NCBI RefSeq assembly: GCF_000244895.1
Contig: NZ_CM001441.1
Location: 1,880,226-1,944,225, forward strand
From: Desulfosporosinus youngiae DSM 17734
Lineage (GTDB): Bacteria; Bacillota; Desulfitobacteriia; Desulfitobacteriales; Desulfitobacteriaceae
Reading direction: 5' to 3'
Length of the DNA: 64,000 nt
Of this stretch, positions 9,779 through 18,181 are shown one piece after another. Each line of letters starts with the position of its first letter. Within the stretch, counting starts at the first letter, position 1. The notes under the pieces are model-generated. The model ran no database searches, had not been told where the DNA came from, and saw nothing but the letters and a program-made list of their open reading frames with translations. The translations under genes were made by a program, and so were the position numbers.

Positions 9779-10417
9779 ATGGCGGGACCAGATAAGAAAA
9801 AACTTTATCCCAATGAAACGATCAAGACGGTTTGCTATATAAGTAATCTGCCTAAAAGGCCCAATGTCGAGATTGGAGACTATACTTATTATAGCGATAA
9901 TAAAAAATCTCCGGAGAAATTTTATGATAATATCGAGCACCACTACGAATTCCTGGGGGATAAGCTGATAATAGGCAAGTTCTGTGCAATTGCCGAGGGT
10001 GTTAAGTTTATCATGAATGGAGCAAACCACAGAATGGATGGAATTACAACCTATCCCTTTAATATCTTTGGAAATGGGTGGGAAAAGGTCACTCCTACAA
10101 GAGAGGAGCTGCCTTTCAAGGGGGATACAGTGATTGGCAATGATGTTTGGATAGGCCAAAATGTTACGATCATGCCGGGTGTCAAAGTTGGTGATGGTGC
10201 GATTATTGCCGCTGACTCAACTGTGACAAAAAATATTGAGCCTTATACCATCTATGGCGGTAACCCAGCCCAATTTATTAAGAAACGATTCAGTGATGAA
10301 AAGGTTGAGTTCTTACTAAAGCTTAAGTGGTGGAACTGGGACGAAGAAAGGATATTTGATAATCTTGAAAAGCTGACATCAGAAGCTGGTTTGGATCAAT
10401 TAATGAACAATAGTTAA
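9779..10417 (+). CDS. Vat/CatB-like xenobiotic O-acetyltransferase
   Basis: This 212-aa left-handed beta-helix acetyltransferase closely resembles streptogramin A acetyltransferases (Vat) and type B chloramphenicol acetyltransferases. The shared block MNGANHRMDG contains the catalytic His, and it is followed by YPFNIFGNGWEK, KGDTVIGNDVWIGQNVTIMPGV hexapeptide repeats and GGNPAQFIKKRF. Members transfer acetyl from acetyl-CoA to a hydroxyl of the antibiotic. An AAAGGAGG ribosome site precedes the ATG. It stands alone between the MoxR operon and a convergent esterase gene. Whether it confers resistance here is inference; chromosomal members may have other substrates. Confidence 0.85.
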   Translation: MAGPDKKKLYPNETIKTVCYISNLPKRPNVEIGDYTYYSDNKKSPEKFYDNIEHHYEFLGDKLIIGKFCAIAEGVKFIMNGANHRMDGITTYPFNIFGNGWEKVTPTREELPFKGDTVIGNDVWIGQNVTIMPGVKVGDGAIIAADSTVTKNIEPYTIYGGNPAQFIKKRFSDEKVEFLLKLKWWNWDEERIFDNLEKLTSEAGLDQLMNNS

Positions 10418-10465
10418 ACCAGCAGAAAAGCCAAGGGTATGGGGATGATAAATCTTGAAGCCTTG

Positions 10466-11311
10466 TTAGTCGCCGATTTGTGACATCTTCTGCTGATATT
10501 CTTTAAAAGAAATCTTTCCGCCAAAAAAGAGTACGTTTATCATCTGTGCTTTTTCGGTCTTGGTATGTGGTCTGTCGCTATCTATCTCAATAGCCTTGTT
10601 TTCATTTTTAACAGGCGCGAGGATATGACATTTTTGGTCATAGGCTTCATAGTAGCGCAGACCAAAAATCCTTTGGGATACAGCGTTTAAATGAATACCG
10701 TCCGGATTACAAGTCAGTCCCTCGGCTGTGACATAATAACAGTTGTTATGACTGTGGGCAAACCTTTTAAGCTCTTCGTTGACTTGAGTGTATTCATTAA
10801 AATACCCTCCCATTATGCCGTCGCCAAGATAATCACCAAGACCGCCAATGATCAGAGGAATTTCCGGAACATTAAGTACTTGGCGCAGTCTTTCAATAAT
10901 TATAAAAAACTTATCCTGATAGTCACGGTACTTTCCTGAATGAGACTCAGCTTCTCCTTGGTGCCAAATAATTCCGTCCAATGTGCTAATGCGTTGAGCA
11001 AGTTTTGTCTGTGCTATTGCATTGGCAAAGAGTGCATCGTCCACTGACCAATCATCAAGACTGCTGCCTCCCTCGGCGCAGGGAATAAGACCTATTTCAT
11101 TCTGCTTGTTTTTCTTACACCATGCGGCGGCAAAAGATGCCGCAAGACCAACCCCGGCAATTGAACGGTCATAATTTATGGGTTCCTCCATAAATTGAAA
11201 AAGTCCATTTCGGAGCATCTTTATGCGTTCATTATAAATAGGTGGAACATCATTTAAAAAACCCCGGCCAGCCATATTTGACTGTCCAATCATTAAAAAA
11301 GAATGAATCAT
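10466..11311 (-). CDS. SGNH/SASA-type carbohydrate esterase (DUF303)
   Basis: This 281-aa protein belongs to the sialate O-acetylesterase-like SASA group. The catalytic Ser block is IGQSNMAGRG at the N-terminus, an oxyanion/Gly region is EGGSSLDDW, the WHQGEAES motif is mid-protein, and the Asp/His motif DGIHLN is near the C-terminus. Such enzymes remove acetyl groups from sugars or glycans. No signal peptide is seen, so it is probably cytoplasmic. It is transcribed divergently from the VOC gene; the region between carries nested inverted repeats. The last 30 residues form a charged tail beyond the core. Confidence 0.85.
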   Translation of the reverse strand: MIHSFLMIGQSNMAGRGFLNDVPPIYNERIKMLRNGLFQFMEEPINYDRSIAGVGLAASFAAAWCKKNKQNEIGLIPCAEGGSSLDDWSVDDALFANAIAQTKLAQRISTLDGIIWHQGEAESHSGKYRDYQDKFFIIIERLRQVLNVPEIPLIIGGLGDYLGDGIMGGYFNEYTQVNEELKRFAHSHNNCYYVTAEGLTCNPDGIHLNAVSQRIFGLRYYEAYDQKCHILAPVKNENKAIEIDSDRPHTKTEKAQMINVLFFGGKISFKEYQQKMSQIGD

Positions 11312-11373
11312 GTGAAGTAAGCCCCTTTTTATACTGAATTCTTTTGGGTAATTCTGAACCTAACAACATTCAT

Positions 11374-11416
11374 ATTATATCAAATAATAAATGAAGATGT
11401 ATTTATTTGATATAAT
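11374..11416. promoter_or_regulatory. Nested inverted repeats in a divergent promoter region
   Basis: A perfect 14-bp inverted repeat (ATTATATCAAATAA at 11374-11387, TTATTTGATATAAT at 11403-11416) lies between the divergent esterase and VOC genes. It is framed by AACCTAAC (11357-11364) and GTTAGGTT (11433-11440), also inverted. The symmetry suggests a dimeric-repressor operator or a cruciform. No regulator gene is adjacent. Confidence 0.5.
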
Positions 11417-11514
11417 TGTTATTGAACTGACGGTTAGGTTACTAAAAGAATGTATATTATAATACAAGTTGAATTATAAGTTAAAAAATAGATGCTAAAA
11501 GGAGTCGATTTATA

Positions 11515-11913
11515 ATGGAAAAGGTCACACCATTTTTAATGTTTCAAGATGGCAAAGCAGAAGAAGCCATGAATTTTTACATATCTCTTATTAGTGATTC
11601 TCAAATTACAGGAATTGTTCGGTATGGTGCCAATGACAGTGGGGATGAAGGAACTGTAATGCAGGCTGCTTTCACCTTAAAAGGACAAGAATTTATGTGC
11701 ATTGACAGTAATGTGAAGCATCAGTTTTCCTTTACACCATCGTTCTCCATCTATGTTACTTGTGATACTGAAGAAGAATTGGACAATCTTTATCAGAAAC
11801 TCAACGAAGGCGGACAAGCGCTTATGCCTTTAGGGGATTATGGTTTCAGTAAAAAGTTCGGATGGTTAAATGACCGTTTTGGAGTTTCGTGGCAACTAAA
11901 TCTACCTATATAA
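11515..11913 (+). CDS. VOC-superfamily protein (PhnB / 3-demethylubiquinone methyltransferase-like)
   Basis: This 132-aa protein has the PhnB-like VOC fold: an N-terminal PFLMFQDGKAEEAMNFY segment, the QEFMCIDS strand, and the C-terminal WLNDRFGVSWQL motif. These small metal-binding-fold proteins are frequent in bacteria and their substrate is usually unknown. An AAAGGAG ribosome site stands 12 nt before the ATG. A strong hairpin about 120 nt downstream probably terminates it. Confidence 0.85.
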   Translation: MEKVTPFLMFQDGKAEEAMNFYISLISDSQITGIVRYGANDSGDEGTVMQAAFTLKGQEFMCIDSNVKHQFSFTPSFSIYVTCDTEEELDNLYQKLNEGGQALMPLGDYGFSKKFGWLNDRFGVSWQLNLPI

Positions 11914-12035
11914 TATAAAGAACTTAATGTTATCCTGTTGATATCATAACAAAAAGCATAAATTGTTAAGCTACAGGGGGCATTAATTCAATAAGACACA
12001 CAAAAGGATATCCGAAAATTTATGCACAAATAAAA

Positions 12036-12063
12036 GAACTCACAGTTCCCATTCTGTGAGTTC
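12036..12063 (+). terminator. Probable intrinsic terminator
   Basis: A 10-bp perfect stem (GAACTCACAG / CTGTGAGTTC, 8-nt loop) is followed by ATGTTTTG and preceded by an A-rich stretch, so it may act in either direction. It lies downstream of the VOC gene. Confidence 0.65.
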
Positions 12064-12072
12064 ATGTTTTGA

Positions 12073-12327
12073 TGCCTTACCTCACTGGCTATCGCGGAAT
12101 ACTTCAATTTGGGAAGCCAGACCCTGTGTGTAGCCACCGGAAAGGATTTTCCGGACGCCTTGGCCGGCAGCGTTTATGTGGCGAAAACCAAGGCTCCGAT
12201 CATTCTGACAGACAGTAGGCTCCCTGAGCAGACTGCGGATTACATCGAATCCAGAAAACCGGCTGAAACGGTCATCTTCGGCGGAGAGGCCGTTTTTCGG
12301 ACAATACTAGAGAGTTTGCTCCGTTGA
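12073..12327 (+). pseudogene. Cell-wall-binding repeat 2 (CWB2) fragment
   Basis: The frame reads AIAEYFNLG, then CVATGKDFPDALAGS, AKTKAPIILTD and AETVIFGGEAVF, which is one CWB2 repeat of the type anchoring surface proteins to secondary cell-wall polymers. There is no signal peptide, no upstream start and the repeat array ends abruptly at a stop. It is an isolated relic of a larger surface protein. Its 3' end overlaps the convergent PNPOx-like gene by 21 nt. Confidence 0.75.
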
Positions 12328-12696
12328 TTCAATTGTTATTGTTAGTGCTGCTCTTGCCCATGGGAATTTCGCTCTAATTGTATCGAAATCCGAACCTTCT
12401 TTTATAAAACCTGCAGTGCCTTTAATCAAGAAGCCTGTCCCTTTATAGGTTTTACCCTCAACTTCTCTATTCGTTATTGTTAATTTAACGTTGTTGTTTC
12501 TTTCAATGTTCTTTTCCGTTTCGATCATCCCGCCTGCGGGGATAAGTAGTTTTCCTTCGCCAGTCACATGTACATAGCTGTTCCATGAATTTACTACATG
12601 GGGTTCATTTAAGCCCTGTGTAACAATTGCAAGGGCAGCATCGGGAGGGGTAGTGAGTACTTCCATAAGCTTTTCGTCGATCATTTGTTCTAACAC
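12307..12696 (-). CDS. Pyridoxamine 5'-phosphate oxidase-like flavin-binding protein
   Basis: This 129-aa protein fits the PNPOx-like split-barrel family, which binds FMN or a related cofactor. Typical features are the N-terminal helix, PHVVNSWNSYVHV, the LLIPAGGMIETEKNIERNNNVKLTI strand pair and the GTGFLIKGTAGF strand. The ribosome site is AAGGAG (revcomp of 12702-12708 region). No conserved partner gene lies beside it. The substrate is unknown. Confidence 0.8.
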   Translation of the reverse strand: MLEQMIDEKLMEVLTTPPDAALAIVTQGLNEPHVVNSWNSYVHVTGEGKLLIPAGGMIETEKNIERNNNVKLTITNREVEGKTYKGTGFLIKGTAGFIKEGSDFDTIRAKFPWARAALTITIESTEQTL

Positions 12697-12804
12697 TCCT
12701 TAATTTTTTGATGTAATTGCGGCTAAATGCAAAATAAAACAGGGTTATAACCACCTACTTTAACCTAAGGCAAGGACCGTGACCTGTCGCTGCCAAGCTG
12801 GGGC

Positions 12805-12924
12805 TTATTTAAATAAAATCGGTTCATCTGCCGTAAGTAAATACTGGTGAAATGAGAGATCAATCGGCGGAATATATGTACTAAATTGGTATAAATCCTG
12901 TTCAATACGTTGCATCACGTTCAT
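12805..12924 (-). pseudogene. MBL-fold hydrolase N-terminal remnant (39 aa)
   Basis: Minus-strand reading gives a 39-aa frame ending SFHQYLLTADEPILFK then TAA. This resembles the first two strands of FprA/ODP-type metallo-beta-lactamase-fold proteins, just before the usual TG motif. The metal-binding HxHxDH motif and everything after it are missing. The similarity rests on a short stretch, so this is tentative. Confidence 0.45.
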
Positions 12925-13083
12925 TCCTTTGCTAAAAATGTTTAAACCTAAAAGATAGTTATTTCAAATAATACGACAAATATACTGTATTCGACCAACT
13001 TTGACATAAATCTTTATTACCTTTTAGTTATCCAGTATAATAGGTTGAAAACAGGCATTCGGCAAGCAGGCACTTTTTTGTGC

Positions 13084-13155
13084 AATACTTACCTTTTTGT
13101 AAGTATTGGATAGGGGAAAATAATTGACGGGTAGGGTCAATTATTTTCCCCCTAT
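13084..13155 (-). terminator. Tandem hairpins downstream of kdpC
   Basis: The first hairpin is AATACTTAC/GTAAGTATT (13084-13107, 6-nt loop). The second has a 20-bp nearly perfect stem, left arm 13109-13128 and right arm 13135-13155, with a 6-nt loop. Together they follow the kdpC stop on the minus strand and probably end the kdp transcript. The second stem contains an AAAATAATT core. Confidence 0.65.
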
Positions 13156-13187
13156 CTATTATGAAGGTATTATAACAACACCATGTT

Positions 13188-13829
13188 TTAATTAGTTGCT
13201 TGTTTAAGCAGTCCCAGTTCCTTGGCAATGTCCAGATTCACCATCAATACGTTGACAGTTTCTTCTCCGAAAATACTGAGAAGCTTACCTTGGGTATTCT
13301 CTCTGACGATGGCTTCCAGTGTTTCCTTCGCCAAACCCGTGGATTTAACCAGAGCCGGTATCTGTACTGCGGCCGATGCGGGGCTGATGTGAGGGTCAAG
13401 ACCGGAGCCGGATGCCGTCAATAAGTCTGTAGGAATAGCTTCTTTCTTTACGGAGGGATTGGCCTTCAGGAACTCCGCGATATCGGTTTCCACCCGTTTA
13501 ACAAGCTCCGGATTGGTCGGTGCGTAGTTCTTTGAACCGGAAGCGACTCTTGTATAATTGCCTCTCTCTTGATCCTCCCGGGTGTAGGTGTTGTAATTGA
13601 CAGCGGAAGGACGGCTTTTCATAAAGCGGGCATCTGAGAAATCCTGCCCTACAAGCTCAGAACCGATGGTCTGGCCATCTATCTTGACCAGGCTGCCATT
13701 CGCCTGCTTGGGAAAGATGAGCTGGCTGATTCCCGTAAGCAGCAGGGGATAAGCCAGTCCGCAGATCAGAAGCAGTGCTATTGTCACCAAGAAGGGCCTC
13801 TTTATTCCTTTCAAAAATGAACTCATCAT
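13188..13829 (-). CDS. kdpC: Potassium-transporting ATPase subunit KdpC
   Basis: KdpC is the small single-pass subunit of the KdpFABC high-affinity potassium pump and helps the catalytic subunit bind ATP. The frame has the single N-terminal membrane helix, the SELVGQDFSDARFMKSRPSAVNYN block, and the signature ASGSGLDPHISPASA with VREN...LSIFGE near the C-terminus. An AGGAGG 5 nt upstream supports the ATG at 13829. Length is about 213 aa, normal for the family. It is the last gene of the kdp operon. Confidence 0.97.
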   Translation of the reverse strand: MMSSFLKGIKRPFLVTIALLLICGLAYPLLLTGISQLIFPKQANGSLVKIDGQTIGSELVGQDFSDARFMKSRPSAVNYNTYTREDQERGNYTRVASGSKNYAPTNPELVKRVETDIAEFLKANPSVKKEAIPTDLLTASGSGLDPHISPASAAVQIPALVKSTGLAKETLEAIVRENTQGKLLSIFGEETVNVLMVNLDIAKELGLLKQATN

Positions 13830-13886
13830 CAAAACCTCCTATTCTTAACCTAAAGCGCCGGCAGCGGGATCATAAGTTTAGCCCTA

Positions 13887-15941
13887 TTATAGGGCCAAAG
13901 CCGCCAATAGCGGGGTAATGGCAAGATCGATCAGCTTGATGCCCAGGAAGGGCACGACTACGCCGCCCAGTCCGTAAATCAGCATGTTGCGGGACAGCAT
14001 CTTCTCCGCCCGCATCGGCCTATACTTGACACCTTTCATGGCCAGGGGGATCAGGAGGGGTATAATGATGGCGTTGAAGATCAAAGCGGACAGAATCGCG
14101 CTGGAGGGAGTAGATAAGGCCATAATGTTCAGCATCCCCATTTGGGGGATGACCGCCATAAACATGGCCGGGATAATCGCAAAATATTTGGCGATATCAT
14201 TGGCAATACTGAAGGTCGTCAGGGAACCCCGGGTGATCAAAAGCTGTTTCCCGATTTCCACCACATCCAGAATCTTGGTGGGGTCGGAATCCAGGTCCAC
14301 CATGTTGGCCGCTTCCTTGGCGGCAGTGGTGCCGCTGTTCATGGCAATGCCCACATTGGCTTGGGCCAGGGCTGGGGCGTCGTTGGTGCCGTCCCCTGTC
14401 ATGGCCACGACCTTGCCCTCGGCCTGCTCGGCCTTGATGGCCTTGATCTTATCTTCCGGCTTGCATTCCGCAATGAAGCTGTCCACGCCGGCTTCCTGGG
14501 CGATGGTGGCCGCAGTCAGCGGGTTATCCCCGGTACACATGATGGTTTTGATGCCTATGGCCCTGAGCCTGGCGAAGCGCTCCACCAACCCCTCCTTGAT
14601 GGTGTCTTTCAAATAAATAACTCCTAAAATCCGGCTGCCGGCACAGACGACCAGGGGAGTACCGCCTAACCTGGCAACTTCATTGACCTCGGTTTCCAAA
14701 TCTTTCGGGATGGAGCCGCCCAGATCCTGTACATAGGTTTGAATCGCATCGGAAGCGCCTTTGCGTATCCTGGTGCCGTCGGGAAGACTGACGCCGCTCA
14801 TGCGTGTCTGGACGCTAAACTCCATGAACTCCATGCCGGGGATGGCTTCCTGATGGTTGCCGCTCAAACGTTCCCCCAGTTCAATGATGGATTTTCCTTC
14901 CGGGGTATCGTCTTGCAGTGAACTGATAAGGGAATAATATATAAGCTCCTGTTCATTTGAGTTACCTACAGGGATAAATTTCGCAGCCCTGCGGTTTCCG
15001 TAGGTGATGGTGCCGGTTTTGTCCAGAATCATGGTATCCACGTCGCCGCAGACTTCCACGGCCTTGCCGGACAGAGCAATGACGTTAAAACGTGTAACCC
15101 GGTCCATACCGGCGATGCCGATGGCCGACAGCAGACCGCCGATGGTTGTGGGAATCAGGCAAACGGTCAGGGCAATCAGCGTGGAAATTGGCAAACGAAC
15201 ACCGCTGTACACCGCCATAGGGTAAAGGCTGACAATCACAATCAGGAAGATAATGGTCAGGCTGACCAGGAGTGTATTCAGGGCGATCTCGTTGGGGGTT
15301 TTTTTACGGGAAGCGCCTTCCACCAGAGAAATCATTTTATCCAGGAAGGATTCCCCGGGATTGGAGGTAATGCGGATTTTCAGCCAGTCGCTGGTCACCG
15401 TTGTTCCGCCGGTAACCGAGGCGAAATCGCCGCCCCTTTCTTTTAATACGGGTGCAGATTCACCGGTAATGGCGGATTCATCCACCGAGGCAATTCCCTC
15501 CATGACCTCGCCGTCGTTGGGGATCAGTTCCCCGGCCTTAACCAGCACCACATCCTCTTTTTTTAAGTCACTGGCACTGATGACGGTTTCCTGGCCGCTG
15601 CCGCTCAGGATACGGGCCTGCATATCCTTTTGGGTCTTTTTCAGGCTTTTGGCCTGGGCTTTGCCCCGGCCTTCGGCTACCCCTTCGGCGAAGTTGGCAA
15701 AGAGCAGGGTAATCAGAAGAATGGCCGCTACAATCCCGTTGTACAAGCGCAGGTTGTTGCCCTGATCCCCAAACAGGTTCGGGAAGAAGCAGAGGAGGAG
15801 GGTCACGACAAACCCTATTTCTACCACGAACATGACAGGGTTTTTCATCATGTAGCGGGGATTCAATTTTTTAAATGCTCCGAGAAGGGAGGATTTGAAG
15901 ATATCCTCGGTTATAAATTTTGTCTTCTTTGCTTTACTCAT
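13887..15941 (-). CDS. kdpB: Potassium-transporting P-type ATPase subunit KdpB
   Basis: KdpB is the catalytic P1A-type ATPase subunit of KdpFABC. The 684-aa protein has the TGES actuator motif (AITGESAP), the phosphorylation site DKTGTIT, the hinge [14 protein letters not shown], and the KdpB-type [21 protein letters not shown] membrane motif in place of the CPx motif of metal pumps. It is preceded by AGGAGG. It lies between kdpA (13 nt) and kdpC (57 nt) in one operon. Confidence 0.98.
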   Translation of the reverse strand: MSKAKKTKFITEDIFKSSLLGAFKKLNPRYMMKNPVMFVVEIGFVVTLLLCFFPNLFGDQGNNLRLYNGIVAAILLITLLFANFAEGVAEGRGKAQAKSLKKTQKDMQARILSGSGQETVISASDLKKEDVVLVKAGELIPNDGEVMEGIASVDESAITGESAPVLKERGGDFASVTGGTTVTSDWLKIRITSNPGESFLDKMISLVEGASRKKTPNEIALNTLLVSLTIIFLIVIVSLYPMAVYSGVRLPISTLIALTVCLIPTTIGGLLSAIGIAGMDRVTRFNVIALSGKAVEVCGDVDTMILDKTGTITYGNRRAAKFIPVGNSNEQELIYYSLISSLQDDTPEGKSIIELGERLSGNHQEAIPGMEFMEFSVQTRMSGVSLPDGTRIRKGASDAIQTYVQDLGGSIPKDLETEVNEVARLGGTPLVVCAGSRILGVIYLKDTIKEGLVERFARLRAIGIKTIMCTGDNPLTAATIAQEAGVDSFIAECKPEDKIKAIKAEQAEGKVVAMTGDGTNDAPALAQANVGIAMNSGTTAAKEAANMVDLDSDPTKILDVVEIGKQLLITRGSLTTFSIANDIAKYFAIIPAMFMAVIPQMGMLNIMALSTPSSAILSALIFNAIIIPLLIPLAMKGVKYRPMRAEKMLSRNMLIYGLGGVVVPFLGIKLIDLAITPLLAALAL

Positions 15942-15954
15942 GAAAGTACCCTCC

Positions 15955-17673
15955 TTAAGGCCACAAGGTCAGATGCTCGGCAATGGGGCCCAGGACCAGG
16001 GCCGGGAAGAACGTCAGCGTGGCAATGATTAAAACCACCATGAGCAGCGCCAGGGTAAAGGTCCTTGTATCCGTTCTTAAGGTGCCGATGGATTCGCTGA
16101 CCGGTTGTTTCGACATCAGCGAGCCGGCAATGGCCAGGGAGATGATAATGGACAGGTAGCGTCCGAGGAACATGACCAGCCCTGTAGTGATATTCCAGAA
16201 ATAGGTGTTATCCGCCAACCCCTCAAACCCCGAGCCGTTGTTGGCAGCTGAAGAGGCGTATTCGTACACTACCTGGGTCAAGCCATGATAGCCGGGGTTG
16301 GTGATTCCCGCCAAGCCGGCCGGTACAGCAACAGCTAAGGCTGAAAAAGCCAAAATCAGCAGGGGATGGATGATGATGCCCAGGGCCGTCAGCTTCATTT
16401 CCCGGCCTTCAATTTTTTTGGCCAGATACTCCGGCGTGCGGCCTACCATCAGCCCGCAGATAAACACGGTCAGAATCACATAGAGAATCATGTTCAGCAG
16501 CCCGACGCCCTTGCCGCCGAATACCAGGTTGAGCATCATATTCATCAGCGGGACCGTGCCGCCCAGGGGTGTCAGGGTATCATGCATATTGTTAATGCTG
16601 CCGGTAGTAAAAGCGGTGGTTACGGTGGTAAATAAGGAGGATTGAGCAATGCCGAAGCGCATTTCCTTGCCTTCCAGGTTGCCCATACTCCGGCTTAATC
16701 CGGCCTGCTCCAACGTGGGGTTTCCGGCTCCCTCCGCTCCAAAGCAGACAGCAATGCCCACAACAAGAAAGATGAGCATCACGGCAAAAATGGGTTTGGC
16801 TTCACTGCCGAACAGAACCCTTTTTTGCCGGCCTTTTTCAGTTTCCTGTTTACGGCTGCGGACCATGAGGCCGAACATCACCACACAAGCTCCGGGCAGA
16901 ATCATCATGGAGAGCATTTCGATTATATTGGTCAGTACATTCGGATTTTCAAAGGGCGTGCTTGAATTGGCCCCAAGGAAGCCGCCGCCATTGGTTCCTA
17001 TGTGCTTGATGGATTCCAGGGCGGCAATCGGACCCATGGCGATATCCTGATAGTTGCCCTCAAGGGTCTGAAGGGTTAGGTTGGGGGACAGGTTCTGGAC
17101 GACACCCTGTGACACAAGCACCAGTCCGACCAATAGGGAGAGGGGCAGGAGAACACGGGTCGTAATGCGGATAAGATCCCCATAGAAGTTGCCCATGGTT
17201 TTCCCTTTGCCGGCAAAGCCGCGGACAGCGGCTATGGCAACGGAGAATCCGCTGGCAGCAGAGGTGAACATCATAAAGATAATCACCGTCATCTGGCTCA
17301 GATAGGAAAGGCCGGACTCTCCGGAGTAGTGCTGAAGGTTTGTATTGGTCATAAAACTAATGATCGTGTTAAATGACAAGCTGGGTTCCATACCTCCGAT
17401 AGCGTTGGGGTTGAAAAGGGGAAGAGACTGAATCCTCAGGATCAGGTAGCCAAGGAAGACCATGACGGCGTTGGTAGTGAGCATGGCTAGGGCATACTGC
17501 TTCCAATTCATTTCCTTTCGATCAATAGCGCAGACACGGTAAATCAGGTTGTCCAGCCGGTCGAAAACCGGATCGGCAAAGGTGCGCCCGCCAACCGCAA
17601 TATGATATAGGTATTTCCCCATGGGGAGGATAAGGGCCATAAAGACTGCCAAAACTATAAGAATTTGCAGCAT
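15955..17673 (-). CDS. kdpA: Potassium-transporting ATPase subunit KdpA
   Basis: KdpA is the ion-selective membrane subunit, related to KtrB/TrkH channels. The 572-aa protein has about ten transmembrane segments and selectivity-filter-like loops, for example [15 protein letters not shown] and [22 protein letters not shown]. The open frame extends upstream to 17862, but the ATG at 17673 with a purine-rich ribosome site is the family start and lies just after kdpF. Its stop lies 13 nt before kdpB. Confidence 0.97.
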   Translation of the reverse strand: MLQILIVLAVFMALILPMGKYLYHIAVGGRTFADPVFDRLDNLIYRVCAIDRKEMNWKQYALAMLTTNAVMVFLGYLILRIQSLPLFNPNAIGGMEPSLSFNTIISFMTNTNLQHYSGESGLSYLSQMTVIIFMMFTSAASGFSVAIAAVRGFAGKGKTMGNFYGDLIRITTRVLLPLSLLVGLVLVSQGVVQNLSPNLTLQTLEGNYQDIAMGPIAALESIKHIGTNGGGFLGANSSTPFENPNVLTNIIEMLSMMILPGACVVMFGLMVRSRKQETEKGRQKRVLFGSEAKPIFAVMLIFLVVGIAVCFGAEGAGNPTLEQAGLSRSMGNLEGKEMRFGIAQSSLFTTVTTAFTTGSINNMHDTLTPLGGTVPLMNMMLNLVFGGKGVGLLNMILYVILTVFICGLMVGRTPEYLAKKIEGREMKLTALGIIIHPLLILAFSALAVAVPAGLAGITNPGYHGLTQVVYEYASSAANNGSGFEGLADNTYFWNITTGLVMFLGRYLSIIISLAIAGSLMSKQPVSESIGTLRTDTRTFTLALLMVVLIIATLTFFPALVLGPIAEHLTLWP

Positions 17674-17693
17674 GTTTTTTCTCTGCCTTTCCC

Positions 17694-17771
17694 CTAAAAT
17701 TTTTCGGGATGGACCAGGGCATAGACCAGGTACCCTCCCAAAGCGACAATTAAAATTCCAAGCAAGAGCAT
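17694..17771 (-). CDS. kdpF: KdpF, small membrane subunit of the potassium pump
   Basis: A 25-aa frame (MLLLGILIVALGGYLVYAL then VHPEKF) is one hydrophobic helix ending in the xPEKF/xPERF tail typical of KdpF, which stabilises the KdpFABC complex. An AGGAGGA lies just upstream. It is too short for usual gene callers. It starts 14 nt after the preceding 30-aa ORF and ends 20 nt before kdpA. Confidence 0.9.
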   Translation of the reverse strand: MLLLGILIVALGGYLVYALVHPEKF

Positions 17772-17785
17772 AAAACCATCCTCCT

Positions 17786-17878
17786 CTATGATTTTTCAAC
17801 CTGACGCCCGCACCAATCGGCAAAGAGCTTGATGAACAGAAAGCAGACGGCCAGGGCAGCAATCATTAAGAAATCCAT
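17786..17878 (-). CDS. Small single-helix membrane protein leading the kdp operon
   Basis: A 30-aa frame (MDFLMIAALAVCFLFIKLFA, then DWCGRQVEKS) begins with ATG, with AAGGAGG 8-9 nt upstream, and is the first gene of the kdpFABC transcript. It has one hydrophobic helix and a charged C-terminus. Small helical ORFs at this position occur in other bacterial kdp operons but have no assigned role. A further small subunit or regulator of the pump is possible; this is inference from position and size. Confidence 0.65.
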   Translation of the reverse strand: MDFLMIAALAVCFLFIKLFADWCGRQVEKS

Positions 17879-17958
17879 ACCAAATTCCTCCTTATCCCTG
17901 ATTTTGATTTAGTCTATCATTTCTGTCATAAATTTAGGCTTAGGGTTTCCGGCGGCGA

Positions 17959-17976
17959 ATTAAGAGGATATTAAGA
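17959..17976 (-). promoter_or_regulatory. Candidate KdpE box upstream of the kdpFABC unit
   Basis: On the minus strand this is a direct repeat TCTTAAT-N4-TCTTAAT, an 11-bp period typical of OmpR/PhoB-class regulators. The same motif stands before kdpD at 21686-21703. Distances to the first start codons are similar, about 81 and 87 nt. KdpE is the obvious candidate binder. Confidence 0.6.
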
Positions 17977-18112
17977 TTAGCTTTCATACTAATTTGAGTT
18001 TGAATGATGGGATTATAAAGACATAGTTATTGAGCAATAATGATTTATCCAATAGAATATTAATAATAGTTTAAAAGCCAATTAGTATCAGAACCATACT
18101 CCGGCAGGAGAT

Positions 18113-18155
18113 CAAAAAAAACTAACCCAGGCCTTTTATAGGACCTGGGTTAGTT
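18113..18155 (-). terminator. Intrinsic terminator after kdpE
   Basis: A 12-bp stem (AACTAACCCAGG / CCTGGGTTAGTT, 12-nt loop) is followed on the minus strand by a run of T residues. It ends the kdpDE transcript and separates it from kdpFABC. Confidence 0.9.
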
Positions 18156-18181
18156 GGTGATTAAAGCATATTTAATCCGGT

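Larger units (their letters stand above)
12697..13187. other. Intergenic region with gene remnant and two hairpins
   Basis: Apart from the short MBL-like remnant (12805-12924), this stretch is AT-rich and without a credible gene. Its right part holds two adjacent hairpins (13084-13107 and 13109-13155) downstream of kdpC. Confidence 0.6.
17879..18181. other. kdpE-kdpF intergenic region
   Basis: This roughly 300-nt gap holds the kdpE terminator (18113-18155), a candidate KdpE binding site (17959-17976) and, reading the minus strand, a TATAAT-type -10 at about 18009-18014. No ydaO/kimA-type c-di-AMP riboswitch could be recognised. Confidence 0.5.

Noticed and set aside
13028-13228. 66-aa minus-strand frame downstream of kdpC
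   Set aside because: It runs through both terminator hairpins and into kdpC in another frame; composition is not protein-like.
14142-14627. Long plus-strand frames opposite kdpB, kdpD and the NRPS gene
   Set aside because: They are antisense shadows of GC-rich coding regions; the minus- or plus-strand genes on these stretches are unmistakable.
17879-18112. Possible c-di-AMP (ydaO-type) riboswitch before kdpF
   Set aside because: The conserved pseudo-symmetric core could not be found, and the gap after the kdpE terminator is small. The KdpE-box explanation is enough.
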